This document shows, piece after piece, positions 21,091 through 32,749 of a stretch of 64,000 nucleotides of DNA. The notes under the pieces are model-generated. The model was given only the letters and a program-made list of their open reading frames with translations. It was not told the DNA's origin and ran no database searches. Source of the stretch: Cladobotryum mycophilum (lineage: Eukaryota > Ascomycota > Sordariomycetes > Hypocreales > Hypocreaceae); contig CM071589.1 in NCBI GenBank assembly GCA_036429605.1, positions 744,001-808,000 on the forward strand, written 5' to 3'. Position 1 is the first letter of the stretch. The number at the start of each line of letters is the position of its first letter. A program made the translations under genes and the position numbers.

Positions 21091-23116
21091 TTGGGATCTG
21101 AGGCGGCGGCGGCGGCGGCGGCGTATGTACGGCAAAAGGAGAAGAGGGCAGGCGGGTAGAGGTGGGTTTTTGATTTAAATCACTGGGTGGAACACAGGCT
21201 TGCCCGAGTGAGAGAGAGACAGAGACAGAGACAGAGACAAAGTGAAAAAAAAAATGAAAAAAAAGTACATACAAAGTACAAGAACAGGGGGGAATGGAGA
21301 AAAGAAAAGAATGTCAATGGTCGAAGCTCATGTGCATATGTTATGTGTGTATCAAATAAAAGTTATGAGAACGGGGGATGAATGGGATAGGATTGGATGT
21401 GCAAGTTGTTCAATGTTGCAGTGCAAAGTACAGGCAGAGGTACAGGCGCAGGTACCTGTAAGTGTATGGCTGGTAAAGGCAAAGATGTGGCTGTCAGTGG
21501 TTGGCCCAACCCCTCGACGCTGTGGTGGGTGGATATTGTTTATATTCGTTGCCGGGACGACGCATGGTGGGGCTGTTCCAAATTGGGCCCTTTGAGTGGC
21601 TGCTGGTCCAACACCTGGTCGACTTGGTCCATCATGAATGCGGCCTGGGGTTGCATCTACGAATCAGTTACTTGTACTCCGTACCTGTAGATTTAATGCA
21701 AAAAAAGCAATAAAGGGGCTTGCTCATTTATTGATCAATGCACTCAGTTGGTTGATACTGACTAGTTGTATCGAGCTGTCAAGGTTGCCAGGTGACATGA
21801 GCATCTCCTACAAGTACTAGGTATGTTACTTTGAAGTCTACCAGTTGAAATAAACACCTACCCTGTAGAACTATGTGCAACACCAAATGACTCGCAACTT
21901 ACAAGAATCTATTCCACAAAAACATAGTCGTCATTTGCAATTTCTCTTCAGGTATCAATTACCCGTTTATCTCCAAGGATGGAGTGGATACTACTTGTAC
22001 AGCTCCCAACTTGTGTCAATGTCCATGCTAGTTGATAACCTTGCCTGACTGGTAGTGGCGTCCAATAACCTCGTCATCCCAAATTGGACAATATTCATCC
22101 AACCATGTTTCAATTATGGCCCCTTGACTGTGATAAGAAACTTATTTTCAGTCAATCAGAACCTCTCTTTAACAGCCAAGCCCCATTATCGAAGCACCAA
22201 TAATAAGGCTAAATGGGCTAAAGCCGGCATAAAATACCAGAACAAAGGTTACGGCGTATGCGACTGTAAAAGACATGAGGATTGCCATCATCTACTCGAC
22301 TAACAAAGTAAAAAGCGAGCAAGCGTCTCCTGGCATGATTCGACAGAGTGACTTGACATATGCACACTCCGTGAGAGTCAATGCCTACCTGTATCGCAGA
22401 TTGAGTGATTGCGTAGCAGCCAACCAACGTGCATGATGACTCAAAATAGGATCCTGGTTGGTGTTTCTCTTGATGTGAAAAAATGAGAATTGACTTGGGA
22501 TTTTGAAGTGAAGAAGCATGCCTCTTCAACTGTCGAGGGTGCTCTAGCAAAATATGCCTCGTTCACCACGTCTGTCTGCCTACTCATGTGACTACTAGGT
22601 CAGGTTTTCTTTTATCAGATCTAAATTAAAGTGCATGAAACATTCAGGCATCTTCATCTTCAATACTGCAGATTACGTCGCAGGACTGGTGGTTGTTGAT
22701 GTGGGCGGCCTACAAACGAGGCCATGTGGGAGGCCCATCATTCATCGTCGACGTATGTTAGTGGCAGAACGACTGAAGGCCAGAGTCACGCAAGGTAGCC
22801 ATGCGATTTTGATACCCGACGATGACAATATATATTGGTCCCGAGATGGCGAAATGGCACTCTGGCCGTTACTGTGAACTTTCATCCATAACATAGCATC
22901 AGCGGGGACTTGTACGACTCTGTATCCCACCATCGCCACCTCTCTTCTCGCTTGCAAGGCAAACATACAAGGCCGACAGCAGCCTACTTTAAACTATCTG
23001 GACAAAGCCATCTACCATTATTCATGGTACCTCCACTTCCAACTCTCTTACCATTTTTCTAGTATCACAAGTTGATCAATCATTAGGACAACGTATCACC
23101 CTCCACCTCTACACCC
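21091..23116. other. Intergenic, no gene supported
   Basis: 2.0 kb between divergent genes. Near the - strand gene it has a GCC/CGG repeat (21103-21122) and a GAGACA repeat (about 21213-21240). A TACTCCGTA motif lies near 21675. The remainder shows no domain-bearing frame or RNA gene. Confidence 0.5.
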
Positions 23117-23485
23117 ATGAATCTCCTACCCTCATCAACCCCCAAACACTGCTTCCAATGCGGCGGGAGCACATCCCGGTTCAAAACATCAGCGAACAAC
23201 CCCAACGGCAACGCAGGCCGCCCCTACAACATGTGCCTCCACTGCAACAAATTCCTCGGCTTCGACGACCAGCGGGGGAACCACCTGTCCAATCCGGAGT
23301 GCCACTGCGGCACCCCGAGCAAGATGCAAGCGACGGGGAAAACGGCGGCGGCTCCGCTGGCATTACATTTCGTCTGTCGGTTGGGGGAGTGTGACTTTTT
23401 TAGTCGGGGCGTGGGCAAGAATGGGAGGACGGCCCATGTGAGACCGGAAATGGTAAACATTCTGGCCAAGGCTGGGTTTATCTGA
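23117..23485 (+). CDS. GRF-like zinc-ribbon protein
   Basis: A single-exon gene of 122 residues. Cys pairs CFQC (near residue 12), CLHC (near 40) and CHCG (near 62), and a later FVCRLGECDFF segment, form a zinc-ribbon pattern like the GRF-type zinc fingers found in nucleic-acid enzymes and in many short stand-alone fungal proteins. GRPYNMC and CDFF are the most GRF-like segments. No partner domain is present, so the protein may bind single-stranded nucleic acid or act as an adaptor (inference). It lies convergent with the alpha/beta hydrolase, 296 bp from its stop. Confidence 0.75.
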   Translation: MNLLPSSTPKHCFQCGGSTSRFKTSANNPNGNAGRPYNMCLHCNKFLGFDDQRGNHLSNPECHCGTPSKMQATGKTAAAPLALHFVCRLGECDFFSRGVGKNGRTAHVRPEMVNILAKAGFI

Positions 23486-23781
23486 GCGTAGCCTTTGATG
23501 GGTTGGGTTTGGTTCAGCTTGGTTGGTTGGGATATGGGGAATTGACGACTTATATGAGTGTATGATGCGATAGTTTATGCTTTTATGCTATTAAGTAGGA
23601 TGGAAAATGGAGTTTCGTGGGTCTGATACCATTGTAGCTTGTTGTGAGTAGTGATGTGTGTCTTATATATATACAGCTAATTATCCTGTATACCCATTTA
23701 TTCTACATACACAGTCTTGTATGGATAACCTGTTGGCATCCATCACTGTCTTGAAGAACATGTCTCTCTCAATGTCGTCCG

Positions 23782-24875
23782 TCAGTACTCCCAGGCCCAT
23801 CCATACCGCGCATACGTCTCCCTCAAAAACTCTACCCCTCTAGTAAACGCTCTATCTTTGACCTCCCTTTTTACTGCGAAATCAGGAGCTACATCTTACC
23901 GATTAGTTTGTAACCAAAACCGTTTCTGACTCAAGTGAACTCACCTTCCAAGTATCCGTGAAAGCCTTCCTTCTCTGTCATGACTTCCACCCTATGTTTC
24001 ATTCCATCCCGCTTGTCCTCCTCATTCACTCTCTCCGCAAAGGCCATTTGCTCGGACACCAGGATGTCAATTAATGGTACTATAAGAAGCATTCTCTCGG
24101 GCAGAGTTTCCCTGTTTGTCAAGGTGGGATTCAATCTTGGATCTTGCATATGCTTTGCTCTTGCGGCTATGGCATACGCATCAAACAAGGGTAACAAAAA
24201 AGCCAACGGATCCTGCTTGGGAAAACTTTCAGGTCGAGGTTTATCAATAGGACGGACTCGGAGATCGAGGGGTGCATAAAACGTAACACTCGCTTTAAAT
24301 GCTATTGACGACGGCGCATGACAACGCTCCTGTTGTGAAGCAGCCACAACCAGATGTCCTCCTGCAGAAAAGCCCCCCACCGTCATCAGTTCCGGATCAG
24401 CACCCCATCTATTCACGGCATTCTCCTGGATCCATCTTATGGTAGCATCCACGTCGTCGATGGCCGCAGGAAACCCATGTTCCGGCGCAAAGCGATACGT
24501 AATGCTCACAACCACGGCGCCTGTTTCCTTCGCCACGCACTCATCAAACGCGGCGTTGCTCTCTGCCAGACCACCAATGAAGGCCCCGCCATGGACCTCA
24601 ACGTGCAAGGGACGTAGTTTGCGACCTTTGCCTTTACCGTCGGATGACCTGAAGACCAAGGCACGGATGGACCGGTCGTCTGAGATGGGGAGGTATTCGA
24701 CGGTAAACTCTTGGGAAAAGAGGTAGGGGAAAATGCCAATGGTGTAGGTGATGAGACTGACGGGTTGGAAGCAGAGGGTTCGCCAACGTAGATACCAAGG
24801 GATTTTGGGATCGAACAGTGCGATTATTGAAGGGCGAAGCCACATGTGAAGAGTGCGGAGGATACTAAGTGCCAT
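23782..24875 (-). CDS. Alpha/beta hydrolase (HSL/hydrolase-3 type esterase)
   Basis: Two exons on the - strand: 24875-23945 and 23894-23782. The intron 23895-23944 (50 bp) has a GTGAGT donor and a CTAAT branch point. Spliced length is 347 residues. It begins with a hydrophobic N-terminal segment (about residues 1-22). The oxyanion motif HGGAFIGG (about 115), nucleophile elbow GFSAGG (about 168), acid region VPLIDILVSEQ (about 265) and catalytic His in EGFHGYLE (about 304) are all present, as in hormone-sensitive-lipase-like esterases such as fungal steryl-acetyl hydrolases. Without splicing the frame stops six codons after the donor; splicing gives a typical C-terminus ending YGWAWEY. Substrate unknown; a small ester is likely. 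Confidence 0.85.
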
Positions 24876-25547
24876 GCTAGTGATGGAATGTCGGTCCTCT
24901 GAGCCGTTCTCTGAGATTGAGCCGCCGCCTCAAATATTCTGCAAATTATTATATATTAAATAAATCTTGACTTAGTACTCTCAGCTCCTTCTGCCCGAGG
25001 GATGCTTGTTTCTTCCTCAGGCAAGTGACGTTAAAGTGCGTCGCCTCATCTGGCAGCTGAACCGCTAGCATCGAACGAACCCGACCGATACGACGAGACA
25101 AGACATTGCGAACAGACAGACCGGGGATCCCAGATATCCGAAATATTCAGCATAGGCAACTTACGAGTCCCAATCAAAATACCAGTTCCTTGTATCGCTA
25201 AAAAAGAAAGATCATGCGAGTCTAATTCAAGCATATTCATGTCGCTAATGCAGATCCCAAAGTTAACTGCAACCGCAAATGGATAAGACAAATGACCATT
25301 AAATCATCGATTCTTTTCTATAGGTGATTCCATTTCATATCCCATAAGCCTAATACACGGCCCCTTGTTGCATAAATGACATGTGCGCTTGTTAATAAGT
25401 ACATGAACTCCATATCTGCCAATCTCTGGCCCAGCGAAAGTCCGCTGGACTCATGAAGCATCACGGAGCGGCGACAAGAAAATTAAAGGCGTCTCTCCCA
25501 TGTCGCATCATCCTACTTTCCACCGCTTATTCAACCGTATGATTCGC
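24876..25547. other. Intergenic, no gene seen
   Basis: About 670 bp upstream of the hydrolase and downstream of the small secreted protein gene, both on the - strand. No supported coding or RNA feature; moderately AT-rich. Confidence 0.5.
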
Positions 25548-26058
25548 TTACAGGTCGTCGCAGTAGTCCTGGGTGACGGTGACAGTGGTGGTCTGGGTTG
25601 GCTGGGGAGCAGTGACAGTCGTAGCGGTGATGCCCCAGCAAGAGCAGGCAGAGGAGTAATCGTTGCCGCCCTCGCAAGAAGAAGCGTATGCCGGAATAAG
25701 AGTGGGAAGAGCAGTCTCGGCGCGGTACTCGAGGCCACGCTTGGTGTTGGGGGGCTCGTCCTCGTCGACAGTAATGGTGACGGTAAAAGTACTAATGAAT
25801 AGTGCTGTTAGCATCTTGTGTCTCGAAAGAGAGAGAGAGAGGGAGAGAGAGAAGTTGGCAAATTGCGACATACGTAGGTTCAGGAGTGACGGTAGCCTTC
25901 ATGAAGCTGGAGCAGTCGGCCTGGCGGGATGTAATGGCCAGCAGACCGTCACGAGTGCCAGTGACTTGACGGGCACAGTTGTTACCATGGCAGTCGCGCT
26001 TCTCAACAACACCAGCCATGACGGCGGCGACAAAGGACAGAACAACGGCGGTCTTCAT
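25548..26058 (-). CDS. Small secreted cysteine-containing protein with Kex2-type sites
   Basis: Exons 26058-25874 and 25791-25548, with intron 25792-25873 (GTATGT donor, TTAG acceptor) that contains a GA/CT repeat. The 142-residue product starts with a signal peptide (MKTAVVLSFVAAVMAGVV) followed at once by a Lys-Arg (EKR) dibasic site and a Cys-rich stretch (DCHGNNC). A second dibasic site (NTKRG) splits a Thr/Val-rich middle from a C-terminal part with SSCEGG, SACSCWG and a terminal YCDDL. Seven Cys are visible after the signal peptide. The pattern suggests secretion and Kex2-type processing into one or two mature chains (inference). A TATA-like sequence lies about 130 bp upstream on this strand (near 26190). 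No family recognised; an effector or wall-associated role is possible but unproven. Confidence 0.72.
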
Positions 26059-29000
26059 TTTTGCAAGATTGGGGGCTTTGAGAATTGAAGAAGGCTTGAA
26101 GAAGGGCTCTGGGCGAGTGAGAAAGCGGGCACTAGGTAGAAGGACAGGGATATTGAAAAAGATTTTTGGGACGGGAAACACAGCCTATTATATGGACGAA
26201 ACCTGAATGTTCAAGATGGACGAGCCGACTGGGGTTGTTTAGTTCCAGACCCAGATCCTGCTTCTTCTCGGTGCGACCAGCCGAAGTGGGTTATTTTTTT
26301 TGCGTGTTTGTTCCTGCGCACGCCGTGAGAGAGAGCTCCGAGGAGGGTCTGGCTAGACCATCTATGGCCATGTTCGGGCGACTCTTTTACCCATTGTCTG
26401 AAGGCATTCCCACCTATCAGAGACCCAGACTACCGCATGAGGTAGGTCAGAGTACGCGTTCCTGGGGGTGGATTCGTGTGTATGGCAGAGGGCAATAACT
26501 CTGTTTTTGCTTATACCCCTGGCTGGCCCCTCCCCCCAGCTAAGAATTGCAGTGGGGACTTTGTTCAGTGGCCATATTGAGCGCGGGGAGCAAAGCTCTT
26601 GGTGGAGCAGGAAGATGAGAAGGAATTGCACATCAGCTTGTCAGGCCTTGTTTACTTGTTGGTTGGCAGTTGAAGGAATCCAATTCGCGATTCCGTACGG
26701 GAGAGGATATGCGGAAACAGACGGACATGAGGTTTTTTGGGAACAGAATGGAGGATGCGAATGCCCTTCTGGATGGATGGAGTCAGGGCCTGGTCTTGGC
26801 CATCCCTCCCCACGTGTAGGACGGGAACAATTCTTCGCTTGATGTGTGTGTACGTGCTGATGTAGAACACCATGTTTAGCGCGGCTGAGACATGGATGCT
26901 TGTCTCACCTCCCCGAAGTTCGCTAGATTTTAGGTAGCTTGGGGGGGGGGGGGTTGGCCAATTATTTTTTCTCTTTCAATGTCTTGGAGATGATGATGAT
27001 GATGATGATAGTGATGGTGACGAAGATGTGCATCCAAGTTTGTATGTATGCTTGACTTTAAGATTGGATAGAATAGAGTAAGTAGCCCCCCTGCCGAGCA
27101 GAAAACACGAGTTTGTCTGGCGCAGGCGATGTTGGTTGAAGAGAGCTCCAGGTCATTAGCTCCCAGGTTTCTATGGAGATGAAAAAAGGAGCTACGGCGG
27201 GGACTTTTGTTCCATTTCTAGATGCCAAGCCGTCCAAATTTCAGCTGGCACTTTGTACTATTTGGCTGCTTCGTTCATTTCATTTCATAGTTGTTGCATC
27301 TCCGGCTCTCGGGGTCATTCAACAATGGCAGCCCTGAAGCTTACCGTTTTGTTTTTGTTTTAGATATCGCATCGCTATCGCATTGGGGTTCTCCCTCGTC
27401 CGATTTCATTGTCGTGGACGATCTGTCCCCTTGGCACTGTCGATCCGGAGACTGTGAACCGAAGGGAGAGGAAGGGGGGGGGTAGAAGAAATGGAGGTTT
27501 TTGGTCAAGACAATTGTTGTTCGACATGCTACAGCAGCTCACATCTGAACAACTAATGTCTCAGATCGCTTCATCGTGCTACTACTACTGCAAGAAATGG
27601 TGCAAGTAGTAGATACCGATAATAACATCACATGCCATGCTCACAAAAACACTCAGCGCAAAAAAGATTTGATCCCCCCCTTTTTTTTCCAATAAAGGGA
27701 AACGTTGGCCGCGCGCCCGCCATCTCAGCTTTACCCGAATCTAGAAATCATCGCGCGGCGCCACGAAATCGTTTTGTTTTTGTTATAATTTTAGAATCTT
27801 CTTTTTTCCACCGTCTAAGCTTCTTCTCGGGGAGAAAAAAAAGCCAACCTAATTAGAAATTGGGTCGCTCGCATATTTGGGATCCACCAGTCTAAGAAAG
27901 AAGGCGTGGGAAGAGCCCCAGCCCACGTGGCGATGCGACGGGGGGATTTGCTGAGTCGCCGCTCAACAAAATTCCATTTCTCCTTTTTGTGCATGTTGGT
28001 TATTAGTTATGACTGAGAGTGCCCTTGCGGTATGTAGTCTGTCTGGGCTGGTTTGATCTTTGTGGAAATGCTATATTGCCAAACATGCGTGTTGAGTCTT
28101 CAAGGCGCCCTCCGCTTCCATGCGCAGGTTTCGTTTTAATTCGGACCTTGCATTCCGCTTAGAAACGCGTTAACTCGGGGGGATGGGGGAGAGGGGGAGA
28201 GGGGGAGAGGGGGGAGCATTGATTTGTGTATCGGGCTTTTCCAAATGTAGTTGATTCGCAATATCGAAATCAACTTCCTCATTTCTGTCAGCATGATTAA
28301 GGTAGGATCGCCCTAAATGACGACCACATTACTAAACAATCACATGAAGAAGAAGAATGCAAGGTGTAGGGTATAGACCTGTGTCGGATCAAACAATATG
28401 AGGCTGATTGTATAGAGATAATCGGGTCTTTTCTTGATAGGACTGGGGAGGGGGAGGGGGAAGGGGGAGACATGCCGATCTACGGTCTGGCACTTCAGCC
28501 TACCCTATTATCATCCCAGTCGGGTGGTTCGGCATATTCACAAGAATATTAATTTAAAAAATCATCACCATCATCATCGGTATATCCGTCAGATGTTTTC
28601 AGCTCCATCGCATGTCCATTATGGTTCGTAGACCCGTCCTCCTCTCCTGAACATCAAGCCACAAAACGGGGGAACCGGCAAAACCGCACCCTGACACATA
28701 CTAACTTCAGACGACAGGGCTTAGATACCGGCATGTAAATGTTTATGCTCAGCAACTTATAATAGAGAGCAAAATGGACGTGTCACTTATGTGATATTAA
28801 CAGCATCCATAAATACTTTGCCAATAGTTAATATCTGTACCAACCACGCAGCCAGCCACCCTCACGCAACCGGATGCCACTTTTAGGACCTACATACCAT
28901 CTATTGACAAGGCTGTTTCTCGGTTTTCTACCTTGTCAGGATATAGTGGATCCCAGCGTATATGTTCCGGGATATAGTCTTCAACCGCTGCTTCATCTCG

Positions 29001-31078
29001 GCTCTTGGTTGGTTACAGGTTTCGCTGTGGAACCTCATGGCCAAGATTGGTGGTAATTGAGGGAGAACCTCGTATCCTCAGCTTAATAACGTTGCAGTGA
29101 TTAAAAGATGACAGGACGTGATGCTATGAAAACTTGAGGGAGTTGTGCTGGCCTCGATATTGGGTCCTAACATCCCAGTTGGCCGTATCTGCAACCTGCT
29201 GCTGGCTGCCTCAAGTCTTCTCCTTCTTACTTGAGGGGTAAACCAAATGTCATCCAATGTCATTTACCAATAGATTGGACGGTTATGAGTTGAATGAATG
29301 AATAAATGAATGAATGAATGAAAACAAAAGTCCATCTCCACAATATGCAACAACATTCTGTATGGTGATGCTGGAGTGACAATGCCAATTCCGCCGAGAC
29401 ACCTATGGATTAGGTTCAAACTCACATGACTTATTGACCAGGACCCCAGCCACGTTTGAACCATGCCCCGTGGCAGCAAGTGCCCGAATAAACGGTCAAG
29501 AGTGGATACAGATGGCTAAACGCTAAAAAGGAACCGGGGGCTCAGCGATATCCGGGTTCGGCAGTGTTGTGATGTAAGTCTGAGCTCGGTGGACATCACC
29601 CGCAACGTACCGGAATATACCAAAACGCTGCCATGCTAGCCTCTAAGCGATCACTTGACGTGGCCGCTAGAGACACGCGCAGTAATTTGACTACAAGCGA
29701 CATGGTAAAGGCTTGTAATGCAAGGACAGGCAGTATTCTCCTCGGGCCTTTTCCTCGCAGCCAGCTTACGAATGATGGGTTCTGGAAGTGGCATGACATC
29801 CAGGAGCTCTCCTCACTAGGGCTACCAAACAGGCATCTGCCCTGGTGACAGAGGCATATTCTCTGTCTAGGACCCTCTCGGCGGGTGCAGCTACAACCCT
29901 CGATCGAGTCCAGGCCCTGTAGTCAAGTTTGAGAGCTCCATACGCCTGCATGAATTCGTTTTTGGCTGTCTCCTGAGCACATGAGCACTCCCCTCCAACC
30001 CAGCCGTTCCTGAGTAGCCACAATTCTATATTGAGCTATTGTTAGTGTGCCAAGAGGGGAAAACGTTCTATCACGGGCTGGATAGGTGGGGGGTCTTGGT
30101 TCCTGTGCTCACCCGAGACTGCTCTTGTTCCCATTAATCCCTCTCGTTGCTGTCTATTACTCTCATTGCTCTCGATTTCCACACAAGTAACTTTATTCTT
30201 CTTTTTCTTTCTTTCTTTTCTTTCTTGGAGTATATGTGTTCTTAACATTTCACCACAGTATCTTCATTCACCACGCGTGTATGCTCCAAATAGGAGCGCT
30301 AGATATCGCATCGAATGTCTCGGGTGCATAGATTAACTATAAGGATCGTCGTGTGGCGAGCGAAGATCAATGTGCATGGAATATGGTCCGCGGAAAGGAC
30401 TCCGGTACCGAAATCCCGAGCGTATGGGCACGTAGCAGGCAGACTCGGTGGCACTGCATCCCAAACTATAACTTTCTGATGACTTGTCGATGACTTGTGT
30501 GAAGTGTCATGGCTATAATTGGTTCAATATTAGTCATATACTTTAATGATTCCAGGCCTGATTCTGGAAGCCACTGCCAGAAGAGCAGAAGATTTACCAT
30601 TCTTGGGGATGGAAGATGGGATGACAGTTGAAGCTGACACGAGGAAGTGTTTTTGAACGTGAGATGAGAGATGAATAGTATCGCAACGGAGCTATCATGT
30701 CCTCCCACCGAACATAAGTCATGGAAAATAGTGTAGTTAGTTCCCTTTGTTGTGATGTGTATCTCAGAAGTGCGGCATGGCAGGGGAATGACAGCTGAGC
30801 TGAAACTAGCACCACAACACTTCAGAGGGGGAGAAGGAGGCCGCCCTGAACCTGGCCACCCCTGTATTCCCAAGGTGGAATGAATGAAAACGTGCCAATT
30901 CATATATGCAATGCACTCAAAAGATAATCTCTGAGGCTCCAGAACATTCCTTGGAGGTGCATCCTAGGTCATGTTTTATCTTATCATGCGTGCATGACTC
31001 CAAAATGATGATGGTTGTTTAGCCATACCTCTGTGGAGATGAAGAGGCTTGCTCGAGTGGCAGAGGATGTTAAAGTGG
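26059..31078. other. Gene-poor region
   Basis: 5.0 kb with no supported gene. It contains a G run (26941-26953), a GAT repeat (about 26988-27009), G-rich tracts at 28177-28216 and 28445-28467 (see findings) and an AATG-type repeat (about 29293-29328). Open frames are short, lack domains and overlap on both strands. Some may be decayed gene fragments, but I cannot identify any. Confidence 0.5.
28177..28216 (+). repeat. G-tract repeat with quadruplex potential
   Basis: At least five G runs of five or more separated by 2-3 bases (mostly AGA) in about 40 bp. The pattern meets the simple rule for a G-quadruplex. A second, similar tract of four runs lies at 28445-28467. Confidence 0.6.
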
Positions 31079-31080
31079 TA

Positions 31081-31146
31081 CCCGTAGGCAACCCCTGCGG
31101 GGGCCAACTGAGGGCCTTACCCCTTAGTTGGGCATAAAATTCTAGG
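31081..31146 (+). repeat. Left terminal inverted repeat
   Basis: About 65 bp matching the reverse complement of the right end with roughly eight mismatches, almost all transitions. Preceded by TA. Confidence 0.85.
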
Positions 31147-32681
31147 GTAGTCATAAAATTCCAGGATAGCCGGATCAGTATATTCTATTTCATATTTCTT
31201 ATCAAATCATTATATTTATATTTTCTTAATATTTAAATAGATTTTGTTATCTAAAAATAAAAGTAATAAAATATATAACTTAATTAAAGCTATTATAAGT
31301 ATAAAATATATATAGAAATAATTACTTTTAGTATTAAAGTTATATAATACTGAAAGTCTAATTTATTATTAGTTTTTTTTTAATACTTTAATAAGTATTA
31401 TATATTAGTTTTAATTATTATATATATAGACTTTTTATTATATATATGTTAAAGCTTTTAATAATATGGTATAATATAAAAAGTAATAATAAACATAATA
31501 ATAAACATAATAATATAATTTAAGATAATAAAAAAAACTTTTATTTATTAATAGTATTAAAAATTATATAAATTAATTTTTTTAAGTTTATTATTTTAAA
31601 GCTTAAGATTTTTATATTTTTTAAAAAATATTAGGGTTTAGAGAACTATGTAAAGGTTTATTTTTTTTAATTTTTTTTATAAGTTATAATAATATTTATA
31701 AAAGTATTACTGAAAAGGAAATCAAATATAATTAAAAGTTAAAGAGCTTATAATAATTTATTAAATAGCTTTTTAAAGATATAGATTATTGTTAAAAGGA
31801 AGTGGCCTCTTAGGCATACAGTGTTCCTTATAGCAATAAGTAACAAGCTTAGTAATAGCTTATATAAGCTATTTAGCTTGATCTAGAAGGCTCGGTCAGT
31901 CCTTCTAGAAGCTCAGGGAAGAATAAGTATCTTAACGAGCTAATTCCCAATAAGGTTAGGCTTGTGGTATTAGTTAGCCACTAAGGCTATAAGAGGAAAA
32001 GAGGAAAAGATAGGTTGAGATGAGATGTTGTATTTGATCTAACTAACTAAAAGATAGGAATCTATCTGCTATATATAGGTAAAATAGGTGGGGCAGAGAA
32101 AGTAAAAGAATAAGCTAGAATAGCCTAGAAACAATAGAGACAATAGACTTATTGTTTCTTATTGTTTAAGACATAACCAATAGGGTATTGACTAGTTTAT
32201 TTTAATAAATTTATTACTAATACTATAATTTTAATACTAAAAGTAAACTAAAATTATAGTAAGTAAAAAAGTATTTACTATACTTTTAACTTAAGCTTTA
32301 GTAATAAATTTTTTTTATTATATTTAACTTATATAAATAATAAAAGTATTATCTTTAACTTTATTTAATAATAATAATTACTTAACTAAAATAAGAATTT
32401 TTCTTTTAATAAATAACTTAATTATTTTATTAATTTAAGGTTTATTAATTTTATATTTTTTATAGACTTTTTTATAAAAAAAAACCCATAGTATTATAGT
32501 ATTTTATTAATAAAATCTTTAAGAAATATTATTATAAGATTAAATAATAGTATATATAATCTTTACTACTTTAAAAAAATAAACTATTATAAATGATATA
32601 TAAATATAATAATAAAACTCTAAGTATAGGTTTTTATATACAAATATACACTCTTTATAGTAATAAGATAAGTCCGGCTGT

Positions 32682-32747
32682 CCTAGAATTTTATGCTTAA
32701 CTAAGGGGTAAGGCCTTTAGTTGGCTCCCGCAGGGGTTGCCTACGGG
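32682..32747 (-). repeat. Right terminal inverted repeat
   Basis: The reverse complement of the left end, carrying A where the left carries G at most differing sites, so this copy appears the more RIP-mutated. Followed by TA at 32748-32749. Confidence 0.85.
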
Positions 32748-32749
32748 TA

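Larger units (their letters stand above)
31081..32747. mobile_element. Tc1/mariner-like inverted-repeat element, RIP-degraded, no transposase frame
   Basis: The ends are inverted repeats of about 65 bp: the left begins CCCGTAGGCAACCCCTGCGG at 31081 and the right is its near-complement ending at 32747. Each is flanked by TA (31079-31080 and 32748-32749), the target duplication typical of Tc1/mariner elements. The two ends differ at about eight positions, nearly all G-to-A, with G or GG on the left and A or AA on the right. The interior is extremely AT-rich (31160-31795 and 32195-32690) and no frame of 60 codons survives, in keeping with RIP. A subterminal CATAAAATTC motif occurs twice on the left and once, inverted, on the right. 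At 1667 bp the size fits an autonomous mariner-like element that has lost coding capacity. The exact family is not assigned. Confidence 0.82.

Noticed and set aside
32026..32173. Solo LTR starting TGTTG and ending ACA
   Set aside because: No matching 4-6 bp target duplication and an unusually short length; kept only as a compositional finding.
31081..32747. Mitochondrial insertion (NUMT) to explain the AT-rich block
   Set aside because: Terminal inverted repeats with TA duplication and G-to-A asymmetry fit a RIP-mutated transposon; no mitochondrial gene is visible.
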